Under the pieces are notes generated by a model. The model saw only the letters and a list, made by a program, of their open reading frames with translations, had not been told where the DNA came from and searched no databases. Positions 18,317 to 26,531 of a stretch of DNA of 64,000 bases are shown here, one piece after another. Position 1 is the first letter of the stretch. Each line of letters opens with the position of its first letter. Location of the stretch: positions 1-64,000 of the forward strand of contig WQZX01000008.1 in the NCBI GenBank assembly GCA_009780515.1, read 5' to 3'. The translations under genes and the position numbers were made by a program. This DNA is from Nocardioidaceae bacterium. GTDB lineage: Bacteria; Actinomycetota; Actinomycetes; Propionibacteriales; Nocardioidaceae.

Positions 18317-18709
18317 GTGACGGAGCGCAACGTCCTGGGTGGCGAGCTCGAGCCGTGCGGCACCGATCCGCTGACCGGTTTCTACCGCGACGGCAGCTGC
18401 ACCTGCGGTCCGGAGGACGCCGGCAGGCACGCCGTCTGCGCGGTGATGACCGCCGACTTCCTCGACCACCAGAAGACGGTCGGCAACGACCTCTCCACGC
18501 CCCGTCCGGAGTGGGGCTTCCCGGGGCTCACCCCGGGCGACCGGTGGTGCGTGGTCGCCGTGCGGTGGATGCAGGCCTACGTCGACGGCGCGCCCGCGCC
18601 CGTCGTGCTGGCCGCGACGAACGAGCGCGCGCTCGAGGTCATCCCGCTCGCCGCTCTCCGGGCCAGCTCGGTCGACGTGCCCGACGACCCGAGCAGCCTG
18701 GAGGGCTGA
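18317..18709 (+). CDS. DUF2237 family protein
   Basis: A 130-residue protein matching DUF2237: N-terminal NVLGGELEPCGTDPLTGFYRDGSC, central VCAVMTADFLDHQKTVGNDLSTPRPEWGFPGL and PGDRWCVVAVRWMQA. Several conserved cysteines and a histidine suggest a metal site, but function is not known. Starts with GTG, 42 bp from the divergent DUF1905 gene. Confidence 0.85.
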   Translation: MTERNVLGGELEPCGTDPLTGFYRDGSCTCGPEDAGRHAVCAVMTADFLDHQKTVGNDLSTPRPEWGFPGLTPGDRWCVVAVRWMQAYVDGAPAPVVLAATNERALEVIPLAALRASSVDVPDDPSSLEG

Positions 18710-18715
18710 CACCGG

Positions 18716-19264
18716 TCAGGGTCTGAGCCTGCCGGGGCTGATCCGCAGGTCGTACGGCGCGGACGTGACCCACTCTCGGTCACCTGACACCCTCACCGCC
18801 GTCCCGTAGCGACCGTCGACGAGCCGCCACGCGCTCAGCGTCATCTCGCCCTCGGGGTCGATCACCCAGTAGTCGGCGACCCCGGCGCTCTCGTAGCGAG
18901 CGAGCTTGAGCCCCAGGTCGACGAGTCTGGTGCTCGGCGACAGGATCTCGACCACGAGCAGCGGAACCGCGGTGAGCCTGCGTGCGGCGAGGTCGCTCCG
19001 CCGCACGACGAGCGCGTCTGGCTGGACCACCGTGTCGTCGGCGAGCACCACGTCGGTCGGGCTGGCGAGGACGAAGAGCTCCGGCGGGCAGCGGTCGAGC
19101 AGCAGCCGCAGGAGGTTGGACTGGATCGCCTGGTGGCTCAGCTCCGGGCTTGGCGCCACGACCAGCGTCCCGTCGACGAGCTCGTAGCGGTGCCCGTCAT
19201 CGGGCACTCCCTCGAGGTCCCCGACCCTCAGCGGGCGCCGCGGCAGCGTCATCACATCGCTCAT
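18716..19264 (-). CDS. Uma2-family PD-(D/E)XK nuclease-fold protein
   Basis: A 182-residue Uma2 (DUF820) protein. Core blocks are present: YELVDGTLVVAPSP, VVQPDALVV, PLLVVEILSPSTRLVDLGLKLARY, GVADYWVIDPE. The D-x(n)-E layout is that of a restriction-endonuclease-like fold. The family is abundant in cyanobacteria and actinobacteria, and its physiological role is unsettled. Confidence 0.85.
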   Translation of the reverse strand: MSDVMTLPRRPLRVGDLEGVPDDGHRYELVDGTLVVAPSPELSHQAIQSNLLRLLLDRCPPELFVLASPTDVVLADDTVVQPDALVVRRSDLAARRLTAVPLLVVEILSPSTRLVDLGLKLARYESAGVADYWVIDPEGEMTLSAWRLVDGRYGTAVRVSGDREWVTSAPYDLRISPGRLRP

Positions 19265-19448
19265 CGTGCATCAGTCCTCTCGGTGGTGCATAGGTTCGGT
19301 CATCCACGCGTACGACGATCGGCGCCACCGCCGACGTACGGCGTCACGGAGCCAGCCGGCCTGTGGACAGAGGAGCGCATCCACAGGAAGGAACTCGCCA
19401 AGTGGCTCATCCCGGGGCGGACGGGGCAGGCGGTGCGAGGATCTGCTC

Positions 19449-20012
19449 GTGCGCAACGAGCAACGCCTCCACAGCCGTACAGCGGAGTCACGGGCGTTCG
19501 TCCAGCGCGTCCAGCTCGTGATGGGCCTGACCGCCCGCCTCAACGCGCTTCCCTTCGACGACCTCGACGGCCGCCGTGCGCTGCTGGTCGAGATCTTCGG
19601 CGGGCCGGTGCCGGAGTCGCTGTCGATCCTGCCGCCCTTCTACTGCGACCACGGCCTGGGCGCGAGCTTCGGCGAGCAGGTCTTCATCAACCAGGGCTGC
19701 TACTTCCTCGACCTCGGCGGCATCACCATCGGCGACCGCACGATGATCGGCCCGCGGGTCACGCTCAGCACCGCCGGCCACCCGGTGGAGCTCGAGGAGC
19801 GCTACGACGGCATCACCCACGCGCCGATCGTGATCGAGGACGACGTCTGGATCGGCGCCGCCGCGACCATCACCCCGGGCGTCACCATCGGCCGCGGCTC
19901 GGTCGTCGGAGCGGGCGCGGTCGTGGCCAAGGACGTGCCGCCGATGAGCGTCGTCACCGGGACGAGCGTGGTCGAGCGCCGCCGGATCGGCCGCCAGCAG
20001 CTCCACGCCTGA
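19449..20012 (+). CDS. Sugar O-acetyltransferase (maltose/NodL-LacA type)
   Basis: About 187 residues from the GTG at 19449, after GAGGA; the longer upstream frame reads as non-coding. The C-terminal half is a left-handed hexapeptide helix (ITIGDRTMIGPRV..., VIEDDVWIGAAATITPGVTIGRGSVVGAGAVV). The catalytic histidine is H111 in STAGHPV. It would transfer acetyl from acetyl-CoA to a sugar hydroxyl. Length fits the LacA/Maa group. Confidence 0.88.
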   Translation: MRNEQRLHSRTAESRAFVQRVQLVMGLTARLNALPFDDLDGRRALLVEIFGGPVPESLSILPPFYCDHGLGASFGEQVFINQGCYFLDLGGITIGDRTMIGPRVTLSTAGHPVELEERYDGITHAPIVIEDDVWIGAAATITPGVTIGRGSVVGAGAVVAKDVPPMSVVTGTSVVERRRIGRQQLHA

Positions 20013-20119
20013 TTCGCCGACTGTTCACGATCGGACCCTGGGCAGCCGCCACCGGGCGGGCCTACCCTGCGATCAGGCGCCGGGGGGATCGCCGCCGGCC
20101 GACTCGGAAGGAGCACCCC

Positions 20120-20332
20120 ATGGGTGTGGAGAACGACCTCGCGGACATCACCGGCATCGGCCCGAAGTACGCCGAGCTGCTCAAGGGCGTCGGTGTCGAC
20201 TCGGTCAAGGAGCTGCAGCACCGCCGCGCCGACAACCTGATCAAGACGCTCGAGGACAAGCACGGCGAGCTCCCGATCAACGAGCACACGGTCCAGGGTT
20301 GGATCGACCAGGCCAAGAAGGCCCACGCCTGA
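20120..20332 (+). CDS. Small DUF4332 helix-hairpin-helix protein
   Basis: A 70-residue protein starting at ATG 20120 after AAGGAG. ITGIGPKYAELLKGVGVDSVKEL is a helix-hairpin-helix, as in DUF4332 proteins and in DNA-binding termini of polymerases and ligases. The rest is two helices. It probably binds nucleic acid non-specifically; no partner is indicated by the neighbours. Confidence 0.8.
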   Translation: MGVENDLADITGIGPKYAELLKGVGVDSVKELQHRRADNLIKTLEDKHGELPINEHTVQGWIDQAKKAHA

Positions 20333-20375
20333 GCGAGGCCGGCCGACGTCGCCCACGACCGGTAGCGTGCCGGGC

Positions 20376-20735
20376 ATGGGCGACGTAGCCGACTTCCTCG
20401 CCACCCTCGACGGGTCCGACCTCGTCGCGCTGGAGCATGTCTACGCGGTCGCGCGCGAGGTCGTGCCCGCGGCCGAGGAGGGCACCAGCTACGCGATGCC
20501 GTCGCTGCTGCACCACGGCAAGGGGTTGGTGTCGGTCGCCCGCGCGAAGAGGTTCCTCTCGCTCTACCCCTTCAGCGGCCGGGTCGTCGCCGAGCTGCGA
20601 GACGAGCTCGCCGGCTTCGAGACCACCAAGGGCAGCATCCACTTCTCGGCCGCCCGTCCGATCCCCGACGACGTGCTCCGCAGGATCATCGAGACGCGGC
20701 GGGACGAGATCGAGGCGAGCCTCCGCAGACGCTGA
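20376..20735 (+). CDS. DUF1801 / YdhG-like protein
   Basis: About 119 residues. The pattern YAMPSLLHHGKGLVSVARAKRFLSLYPFSG and FETTKGSIHFSAARPIPDDVLRRIIETRRDEI matches the DUF1801/YdhG family, sometimes called iron chaperones after frataxin-like members. I see nothing that fixes the role here. The start is the ATG at 20376. Confidence 0.8.
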   Translation: MGDVADFLATLDGSDLVALEHVYAVAREVVPAAEEGTSYAMPSLLHHGKGLVSVARAKRFLSLYPFSGRVVAELRDELAGFETTKGSIHFSAARPIPDDVLRRIIETRRDEIEASLRRR

Positions 20736-20976
20736 GCCCGTTCGGACGAGCGCGACCACCCACAGCGGCGTGACGACGTTGGCCGCCGTGCTCGTGACGT
20801 GACCGCCGGAGTCGACGGGCGCCGAGCCGATGACGGCGTCGACGTCTCCGTCGGCGGATCGCACTCATCCATCCGACCCTCCCGGTCGTCGGTTGGACGA
20901 AAGCGGCGGGCGCTCGCGAGGCTCGCCCGCACTCTCGGCCCGATCCCGCACCGGACGCAGAGCCCTCAAGTCGGTA

Positions 20977-20989
20977 TATACTTCGTGTA
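20977..20989 (+). promoter_or_regulatory. Leaderless-type promoter of vapBC
   Basis: A near-consensus -10 hexamer TATACT (20977-20982) ends six bases before the vapB ATG, so the transcript would begin at or next to the A of the start codon. No ribosome-binding site precedes vapB. The region overlaps a small inverted repeat ATAC-N5-GTAT (20978-20990), a possible operator for the VapBC complex. Confidence 0.5.
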
Positions 20990-21222
20990 TGTCCGTGATC
21001 ACCAGGCTCTTCCTCTCGAACACCACGCAGGCCGTCCGGCTGCCCAAGGCGGTCGCGTTCGACGAGTCCGTCACCGAGGTCGAGATCGACGTGGTGGGCG
21101 AGGCGCGCGTGATCCGGCCCGCGGGCTCACGGGTGGACGTCTTCTGGGACAGCGACGTCCGGATCAGCGAAGACTTCGCGCGCGACCAGCCGGCGAACGC
21201 GCAGGAGCGGACCTGGGCATGA
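20989..21222 (+). CDS. vapB: VapB-type antitoxin
   Basis: A 77-residue protein. The N-terminus, TRLFLSNTTQAVRLPKAVAF, is an AbrB/SpoVT swapped-hairpin DNA-binding domain as in VapB antitoxins. The C-terminal acidic tail (residues about 48-77) would wrap the toxin. It overlaps vapC by 4 bp (ATGA). Confidence 0.88.
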   Translation: MSVITRLFLSNTTQAVRLPKAVAFDESVTEVEIDVVGEARVIRPAGSRVDVFWDSDVRISEDFARDQPANAQERTWA

Positions 21223-21614
21223 CGGCCCGCCACCTCCTCGACACGGACATCGCGATCGAGATCCTCCGCAAGCGCGACGCAGCACTTCGTGAGAGATGGC
21301 GTGCCGCCGGCCGGGTGTCGGCCTCGTCCGTCAGCCTCGTCGAGCTCCGGTACGGCGCGGCCCGCAGCGCCGCCGTCAGCCAGAACGACCTCGCCGTCGA
21401 CGAGCTCAGCACGGCCGTCGACTTCCTCGACTTCGACGCCGAGGCTGCCGCCCACGCCGGCGACATTCGCGCCGACCTCGCCCGTCACGGCACACCCATC
21501 GGTCCCTACGACGTCATGATCGCGGGCCATGCGCGATCCCGTGGTCTCGTGCTCGTCACTCGCAATGCCCAGGAGTTCCGCCGGGTCGACGGGCTGCGCG
21601 TCGAGGTCTGGTGA
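21219..21614 (+). CDS. vapC: VapC-type PIN-domain toxin
   Basis: A 131-residue PIN ribonuclease. Catalytic acidic residues are D8 (LLDTD), E42 (VELRYG) and D98 (GPYDVMIAGHA), with T114-N116 in VTRNAQEF. VapC toxins cleave tRNA or rRNA when freed from VapB. Length and coupling to vapB are typical. Confidence 0.9.
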   Translation: MTARHLLDTDIAIEILRKRDAALRERWRAAGRVSASSVSLVELRYGAARSAAVSQNDLAVDELSTAVDFLDFDAEAAAHAGDIRADLARHGTPIGPYDVMIAGHARSRGLVLVTRNAQEFRRVDGLRVEVW

Positions 21615-21717
21615 GCCGCTGATCACTGCGTCGGTTCGGTGAGGAACGAGGCCGCAGCGGCGTACGCGAATCGGGCGATCCGCTGCGCGATGCGACGTCG
21701 TCGGGCAGGCTGGGGCG

Positions 21718-22812
21718 GTGGGCTTCTCGGTACGGCTGGCGCCAGGCATCAGGGTGAGCGCGTCGAGTCGCGGAGTACGGACCAGCATCGGGCCCCGGAT
21801 CGCTCGGGTCCACGTCGGCGCTGGCCGTACGACGTTCTCCACCGGATCCGGACCGTTCACGTACTGGACCGGGGGCGGCGGTCGCTCCCGGTCGCACAAC
21901 GGGACCGCGGCCGCCCAGCGGCAGCTCGTCGCGGCCCAGCGCACCGCTGAGAAGCAGCAGCAGGCGGAGGCGCTGCGGACCGCGCTGCTCGCCATCCTGA
22001 CCCTCCAGCAGCAGGACTTCCCTCCCGCGCAGCAGCCGTTCGCGCCACCGTGCCCCTCGGTCGATGCGCAGCCGTTCCGGTCCCGCCACGTGGCCGAGGC
22101 GAAGGCGTCGACGTCGGTCTTCGACCGTGCGGCCCGCAAGGCCGCACTCGCAGAGGCCGAGCGCCGTACGGAGCTCGACGTCCGACAGGCGACCGCCGAG
22201 ATGGAGCAGCAGCGGACGACGTACCAGGGCCAGCTCGACGAGTGGTGGCATGCGATGCTCGTCGACCACCCCGGCACGGTGCTGCACGCGCTGAGCGCGG
22301 CCTTCCAGGACAACGACGCGGCCGCCGCAGCGGTCGGCCTGGTGGAGGACGAGGTGACGCTGGTCGTCGTCGTACCTCCCGTCAGCGACGTTCCCGAGCG
22401 CAAGCCGGACCGGACACCGGCCGGCAACCTGACGCTGAAGAAGCTGACCAAGAGCGAGCTCAACGACTTCTACCGACTGCTGGTCTGCGGGCACGTGCTG
22501 GTGACGGTCAAGGAGGCGTTCGCGGTGGCGCCGGCGCTGACGAGTGCACGGATCGTCGCGGTGCGCGCCTCGGACCGCGACGCCTACGGCAAGCGGCACG
22601 CGGAGGCGCTGTTCGCCGGACGCTTCGAGCGAGCCCGGCTCCAGGGCATCCGCTGGAACGACGCCGACGCGACCCGGATCGTCAGCGACGCCGGCTCCGA
22701 GCTGACGATCAAGCTGCGTGGCTCGGCTCGCGAGATGATGCCGCTCGACCTCCTCGCGGAGCCTGAGATCGCCCAGGTCCTGGGTGCGATCGACATCGAC
22801 GAGATGGCATGA
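21718..22812 (+). CDS. DUF4236-domain protein
   Basis: A 364-residue protein starting at a GTG. The N-terminal 50 residues (GFSVRLAPGIRVSASSRGVRTSIGPRIA) are a DUF4236 beta-rich domain, then a Gly/Ser linker and a long Ala/Gln-rich helical region (65-170) likely to be coiled coil. The C-terminal half is alpha/beta (LKKLTKSELNDFYRLLVCGHVL). DUF4236 occurs at the N-terminus of varied bacterial proteins and has no assigned role. Confidence 0.72.
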   Translation: MGFSVRLAPGIRVSASSRGVRTSIGPRIARVHVGAGRTTFSTGSGPFTYWTGGGGRSRSHNGTAAAQRQLVAAQRTAEKQQQAEALRTALLAILTLQQQDFPPAQQPFAPPCPSVDAQPFRSRHVAEAKASTSVFDRAARKAALAEAERRTELDVRQATAEMEQQRTTYQGQLDEWWHAMLVDHPGTVLHALSAAFQDNDAAAAAVGLVEDEVTLVVVVPPVSDVPERKPDRTPAGNLTLKKLTKSELNDFYRLLVCGHVLVTVKEAFAVAPALTSARIVAVRASDRDAYGKRHAEALFAGRFERARLQGIRWNDADATRIVSDAGSELTIKLRGSAREMMPLDLLAEPEIAQVLGAIDIDEMA

Positions 22813-22902
22813 GCACGCGCCCGCGATATTCGGTGGCACGCAGGACCTCGGCCGCCTAGCCTCGACCCGCACACACCGAGCAGAGGACGAGGAGGCAGCA
22901 CG

Positions 22903-23031
22903 ATGCGCGACAACCGCACCCGACCGCCGTACTCGCCCGCCCGGATCGCGCTCCTCCTCGAGCTCGAGTGCCGGCGTGCGGAGCGCGACCTGCGCGATCA
23001 TCCGCACGGCAGCAGCTTCCCCAGGCGTTGA
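22903..23031 (+). CDS. Small basic ORF upstream of rtcB
   Basis: A 42-codon frame, ATG at 22903, preceded by GGAGG (22891-22895) at a seven-base spacing. The product is arginine-rich with one amphipathic helix (ARIALLLELECRRAERDLRDH). It ends 86 bp before rtcB. The strong ribosome-binding site is the main support; it could be a leader peptide or a short protein, and conservation has not been tested. Confidence 0.42.
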   Translation: MRDNRTRPPYSPARIALLLELECRRAERDLRDHPHGSSFPRR

Positions 23032-23117
23032 CCCGCGTCGGCGTACCGCCGACCGATCCGCCACTCGTCCGACGGCTTGCCGTCGTACCCATCCATGCCC
23101 CGAAGGAGGCAACCATC

Positions 23118-24329
23118 GTGAACACCCTGCCCGTGCGGCTGCCAGGCGCCACCGCCGAGACCCTGATGTGGGCGCAGGTCGAGGACGTCGAGCAGCAGGC
23201 GCTCGACCAGCTCCGCAACATCTCGCGGCTGCCGTGGGTCGAGGGCGTACGCGTCATGCCCGACGTCCACCTCGGCAAGGGCGCGACGGTCGGCTCGGTC
23301 GTCGCGATGCGTGACGCGGTCTCGCCGGCCGCGGTCGGCGTGGACATCGGCTGCGGCATGCAGGCCGTCCGCACCTCGCTCACCACCGCGGACCTGCCGG
23401 AGTCGCTGCGCTCGATCCGGCGTGCGGTCGAGCGGGCCGTCCCGGTCGGCTTCAAGTCCCACCGCGACGCCCCGGACGTACGCCGGCTGGGGCTCGCCCA
23501 CGGTCGCTACGCCGACTGGGACGGCTTCTGGTCGGGCTTCGGCGATCTGCACGAGAAGGTGCAGGACCGTGAGCGCCGGGCGCAGCAGCAGATGGGGTCG
23601 CTCGGCGGCGGCAACCACTTCATCGAGCTGACCTCCGACGAGGACGGCCAGATCTGGCTGATGCTGCACTCCGGCTCGCGCAACATCGGCAAGGAGCTGG
23701 CCGAGCGGCACATCGCAGAGGCGAAGGGCCTGGACCACAACCTGGGCCTGCCCGACCGGGACCTCGCGGTCTTCCTGGCCGGCACGCGGGAGATGGACGC
23801 CTACCTCCGCGACCTCTACTGGGCGCAGGAGTACGCCGCCCGCAACCGCGCCGTGATGATGGCGCTGTTCTGCGAGGCGGTGGGCTCGGAGTTCGGCTCG
23901 CGCGGGGTCGAGGTGTCGTTCGGCGAGCAGATCTCCTGCCACCACAACTACGTGGCGCAGGAGACCTACGACGGCGTCGACGTCGTGGTGACCCGCAAGG
24001 GCGCGATCCGCGCGGGCTCCGGTGACTACGGCCTGATCCCGGGCTCGATGGGCACCGGCTCGTACGTCGTACGCGGGCTGGGCAACGAGGCGTCGTACTG
24101 CTCCGCGTCGCACGGCGCCGGCCGTCGGATGTCGCGCAACGCGGCCAAGCGGACCTTCACCGTCTCCGACCTCGAGGCGCAGACCTCCGGGGTGGAGTGC
24201 CGCAAGGACGCCGGTGTCCTCGATGAGATCCCCGGCGCCTACAAGGACCTCGACTCGGTCATCGGGGCCCAGACCGACCTCGTCGAGGTCGTCGCCAGGC
24301 TCACCACGCTGATGTGCGTGAAGGGCTGA
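23118..24329 (+). CDS. rtcB: RtcB family RNA ligase
   Basis: About 403 residues from the GTG at 23118, with GGAGG at 23105-23109; the upstream frame extension is non-coding. RtcB joins 2',3'-cyclic phosphate or 3'-phosphate ends to 5'-OH RNA using GTP and Mn. Metal and guanylation residues are visible: D76 and C79 in GVDIGCG, H in GGGNHFIEL, HH in SCHHNYV, and the histidine in SASHGAGRRMSR. Probably works in RNA repair. It is followed by a strong hairpin at 24340. Confidence 0.93.
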   Translation: MNTLPVRLPGATAETLMWAQVEDVEQQALDQLRNISRLPWVEGVRVMPDVHLGKGATVGSVVAMRDAVSPAAVGVDIGCGMQAVRTSLTTADLPESLRSIRRAVERAVPVGFKSHRDAPDVRRLGLAHGRYADWDGFWSGFGDLHEKVQDRERRAQQQMGSLGGGNHFIELTSDEDGQIWLMLHSGSRNIGKELAERHIAEAKGLDHNLGLPDRDLAVFLAGTREMDAYLRDLYWAQEYAARNRAVMMALFCEAVGSEFGSRGVEVSFGEQISCHHNYVAQETYDGVDVVVTRKGAIRAGSGDYGLIPGSMGTGSYVVRGLGNEASYCSASHGAGRRMSRNAAKRTFTVSDLEAQTSGVECRKDAGVLDEIPGAYKDLDSVIGAQTDLVEVVARLTTLMCVKG

Positions 24330-24339
24330 CTCGGATCGA

Positions 24340-24374
24340 GGAGCTCTGCATCGACCTGGTTGATGCAGAGCTCC
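24340..24374 (+). terminator. Hairpin after rtcB with ACCTGGT loop
   Basis: A perfect 13-bp stem (24340-24352 with 24362-24374) around a loop containing ACCTGGT. No T-run follows, so termination would be of the intrinsic U-poor actinobacterial kind. The loop core recurs in the hairpins at 26382 and 29621. Confidence 0.6.
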
Positions 24375-24409
24375 CCGATGCCGCGTCAGACCCCTCCTAG
24401 GGTGGCGCC

Positions 24410-24838
24410 ATGCCCGACATCGCCTCAACGCTGGAGAACGCCCGGGTACGGCTCGTGGCCCTCTCCGGCGACACGCGGATCGCCGTGCCGGTCCACGGCT
24501 TTCACGATGACCGGCTCGGCTACTTCCTGCCCGACGACATCGACAACGCCGCGCCCGGTCGCTGGTGCGTGGTCTACAGCGACCGAGGCAGGGACGAGGT
24601 CCGCGAGACGGTCGACTCCGAGGACGAGCTGCTGTGGCTGCTCGTCGAGTCGATGATGCAGTCGGCCGCGACCAGCTGGGAGCTCGCCCACCGGATCCCG
24701 CACCAGGACTCCCGGCGCGGATGGTTCGCGAAGATGGCGGAGTGGACCGCGGCGTACTGGCCGCAGTGGTCGGTCCGGCTCGCCGCGGACCAGCGCGCCG
24801 TCCTCGCGGTCGCACCGTTCGACGACGGTCTCGGCTGA
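24410..24838 (+). CDS. Hypothetical soluble protein
   Basis: A 142-residue acidic protein. It has an N-terminal strand pattern ([31 protein letters not shown]) and C-terminal helices rich in tryptophan ([27 protein letters not shown]). No motif recognised. The lone position and length resemble immunity-type proteins, but nothing in the neighbourhood supports that. Confidence 0.55.
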   Translation: MPDIASTLENARVRLVALSGDTRIAVPVHGFHDDRLGYFLPDDIDNAAPGRWCVVYSDRGRDEVRETVDSEDELLWLLVESMMQSAATSWELAHRIPHQDSRRGWFAKMAEWTAAYWPQWSVRLAADQRAVLAVAPFDDGLG

Positions 24839-24900
24839 CATCTGTCCGCTGTCCGTGCTCGCGAGTAGCGTCACGCGGAGACGGCGAAGGGATCGACATC

Positions 24901-26016
24901 ATGAGCGGCACGCGTGTTCTGGTCGGCACCCGCAAGGGGGCGTTCGTCCTCACCTCCGACGAGCGGCGCGAGCGCTGGAAGGTCGACGGGCCGCACTTCC
25001 CGGGCTGGGAGGTCTACCACGTCAAGGGCTCGCCGCTGAGCCCTGATCGCATCTACGCCTCCCAGAGCACCGGCTGGTTCGGCCAGGTGATCCAGCGGTC
25101 CGACGACGGCGGCCGGACCTGGGAGCCGGTCGGCAACGACTTCACCTACGACGGCGTCCCCGGCGAGCACCAGTGGTACGACGGCTCTCTGCGACCCTGG
25201 GCCTTCACCCGGGTCTGGCACCTCGAGCCCTCGCTCCACGACGCCGAGACCGTCTACGCCGGCGTCGAGGACGCCGCGCTGTTCAAGTCCACCGACGGCG
25301 GCGCCTCCTGGCAGGAGCTGTCCGGGCTGCGCAAGCACGACACCGGTCCGCAGTGGCAGCCCGGCGCGGGCGGGATGTGCCTGCACACGATCCTCCAGCA
25401 CCCCACCGACGCCGACCGGCTCTACGTCGCCATCTCGGCGGCGGGCGCCTTCCGGACGACCGACGGCGGAGCGACCTGGCAGCCGATCAACAAGGGCCTG
25501 CGCTCGGGCGAGATCCCCGACCAGGACTCCGAGGTCGGCCACTGCGTCCACAACCTCGCCCTCCACCCGAGCAACCCCGACGTCCTCTACATGCAGAAGC
25601 ACTGGGACGTCATGCGCACCAAGGACGCCGGCGAGAGCTGGCAGGAGGTCAGCGGCGACCTGCCGACCGACTTCGGGTTCCCGATCGCCGTCCACGCGCA
25701 CGAGCCGGAGACGGTGTACGTCGTACCGATCACCAGCGACTCCCACCACTTCCCGCCCGACGGCCGGCTCCGCGTCTACCGCAGCCGCACCGGCGGCGAC
25801 GAATGGGAGGCGCTCACCGTGGGGCTCCCCCAGGAGCACTGCTACGTGAACGTCCTGCGCGACGCGATGTCCGTCGACCGGCACGAGTCCTGCGGCATCT
25901 ACTTCGGCACGACCGGCGGTCAGGTCTACGCCTCACGCGACTCCGGCGACTCGTGGGAGGCGATCGTCCGCGATCTCCCCGCGGTGCTGTCGGTCGAGGT
26001 CCAGACGCTGGAGTGA
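24901..26016 (+). CDS. BNR-repeat beta-propeller protein (YCF48/sialidase-like)
   Basis: A 371-residue protein without a signal peptide. It contains several BNR/Asp-box motifs, S/T-x-D-x-G-x-x-[55 protein letters not shown]. These form a sialidase/Vps10-like propeller. No sialidase arginine triad or catalytic tyrosine stands out, so enzymatic activity is not claimed. It is followed 2 bp later by a MoaD-like gene, forming an operon; this pairing suggests a shared but unknown role. Confidence 0.8.
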   Translation: MSGTRVLVGTRKGAFVLTSDERRERWKVDGPHFPGWEVYHVKGSPLSPDRIYASQSTGWFGQVIQRSDDGGRTWEPVGNDFTYDGVPGEHQWYDGSLRPWAFTRVWHLEPSLHDAETVYAGVEDAALFKSTDGGASWQELSGLRKHDTGPQWQPGAGGMCLHTILQHPTDADRLYVAISAAGAFRTTDGGATWQPINKGLRSGEIPDQDSEVGHCVHNLALHPSNPDVLYMQKHWDVMRTKDAGESWQEVSGDLPTDFGFPIAVHAHEPETVYVVPITSDSHHFPPDGRLRVYRSRTGGDEWEALTVGLPQEHCYVNVLRDAMSVDRHESCGIYFGTTGGQVYASRDSGDSWEAIVRDLPAVLSVEVQTLE

Positions 26017-26018
26017 CG

Positions 26019-26324
26019 ATGTCCCACACCGTCCGCGTCGTGCTTCCGGCCCACCTCCGGGCCCTGGCCAAGGTCGGCCACGAGGTCACCGTCGAGGTGC
26101 CCGGCCACGTCACCCAGCGGTCGGTGCTCGACTCCCTGGAGGCGTCGTACCCCATGCTGCGCGGCACGATCCGCGACCGCGCCACCGCGCAGCGCCGATC
26201 CTTCGTGCGCTTCTTCGCCTGCGAGGACGACCTCTCCCACGACGACCCCGACGCCGCCCTCCCCGACCCGGTCGCCCGTGGACAGGAGCCGTTCCTGGTC
26301 GTCGGCGCGATGGCGGGCGGCTGA
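26019..26324 (+). CDS. MoaD/ThiS-family ubiquitin-like sulfur carrier protein
   Basis: A 101-residue beta-grasp protein ending in GG (VVGAMAGG), the C-terminal diglycine activated by adenylation in MoaD/ThiS proteins. The [21 protein letters not shown] start and [16 protein letters not shown] match the family. No MoeB or MoaE is nearby; the adjacent gene encodes a BNR-propeller protein. It could be a sulfur donor or a protein modifier. Confidence 0.82.
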   Translation: MSHTVRVVLPAHLRALAKVGHEVTVEVPGHVTQRSVLDSLEASYPMLRGTIRDRATAQRRSFVRFFACEDDLSHDDPDAALPDPVARGQEPFLVVGAMAGG

Positions 26325-26381
26325 CCGCGACGATCACCGCCAGGCTCCCCACGCTGATGTTCGGGCAGGGCGGGCACTAGC

Positions 26382-26418
26382 CGGAGCTTCTCCGGCACCT
26401 GGTGCCGGAGAAGCTCCG
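26382..26418 (+). terminator. Long perfect hairpin after the MoaD-like gene
   Basis: An 18-bp perfect palindrome (26382-26399 with 26401-26418) centred on one T within ACCTGGT. It lies 58 bp after the MoaD-like gene and would terminate that operon. The rest of the 207-bp gap to the helicase gene shows nothing else clear. Confidence 0.65.
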
Positions 26419-26531
26419 CTCTCACGATCTATCAGCGGCCAGGAAAGGTCGGACAATCTGCGCCCGACGAGACCGTGACCGAATCGGCGATAGCCGAGAT
26501 TGAGTCGGTTGCGACTGGCAAGCTCCCGTAG

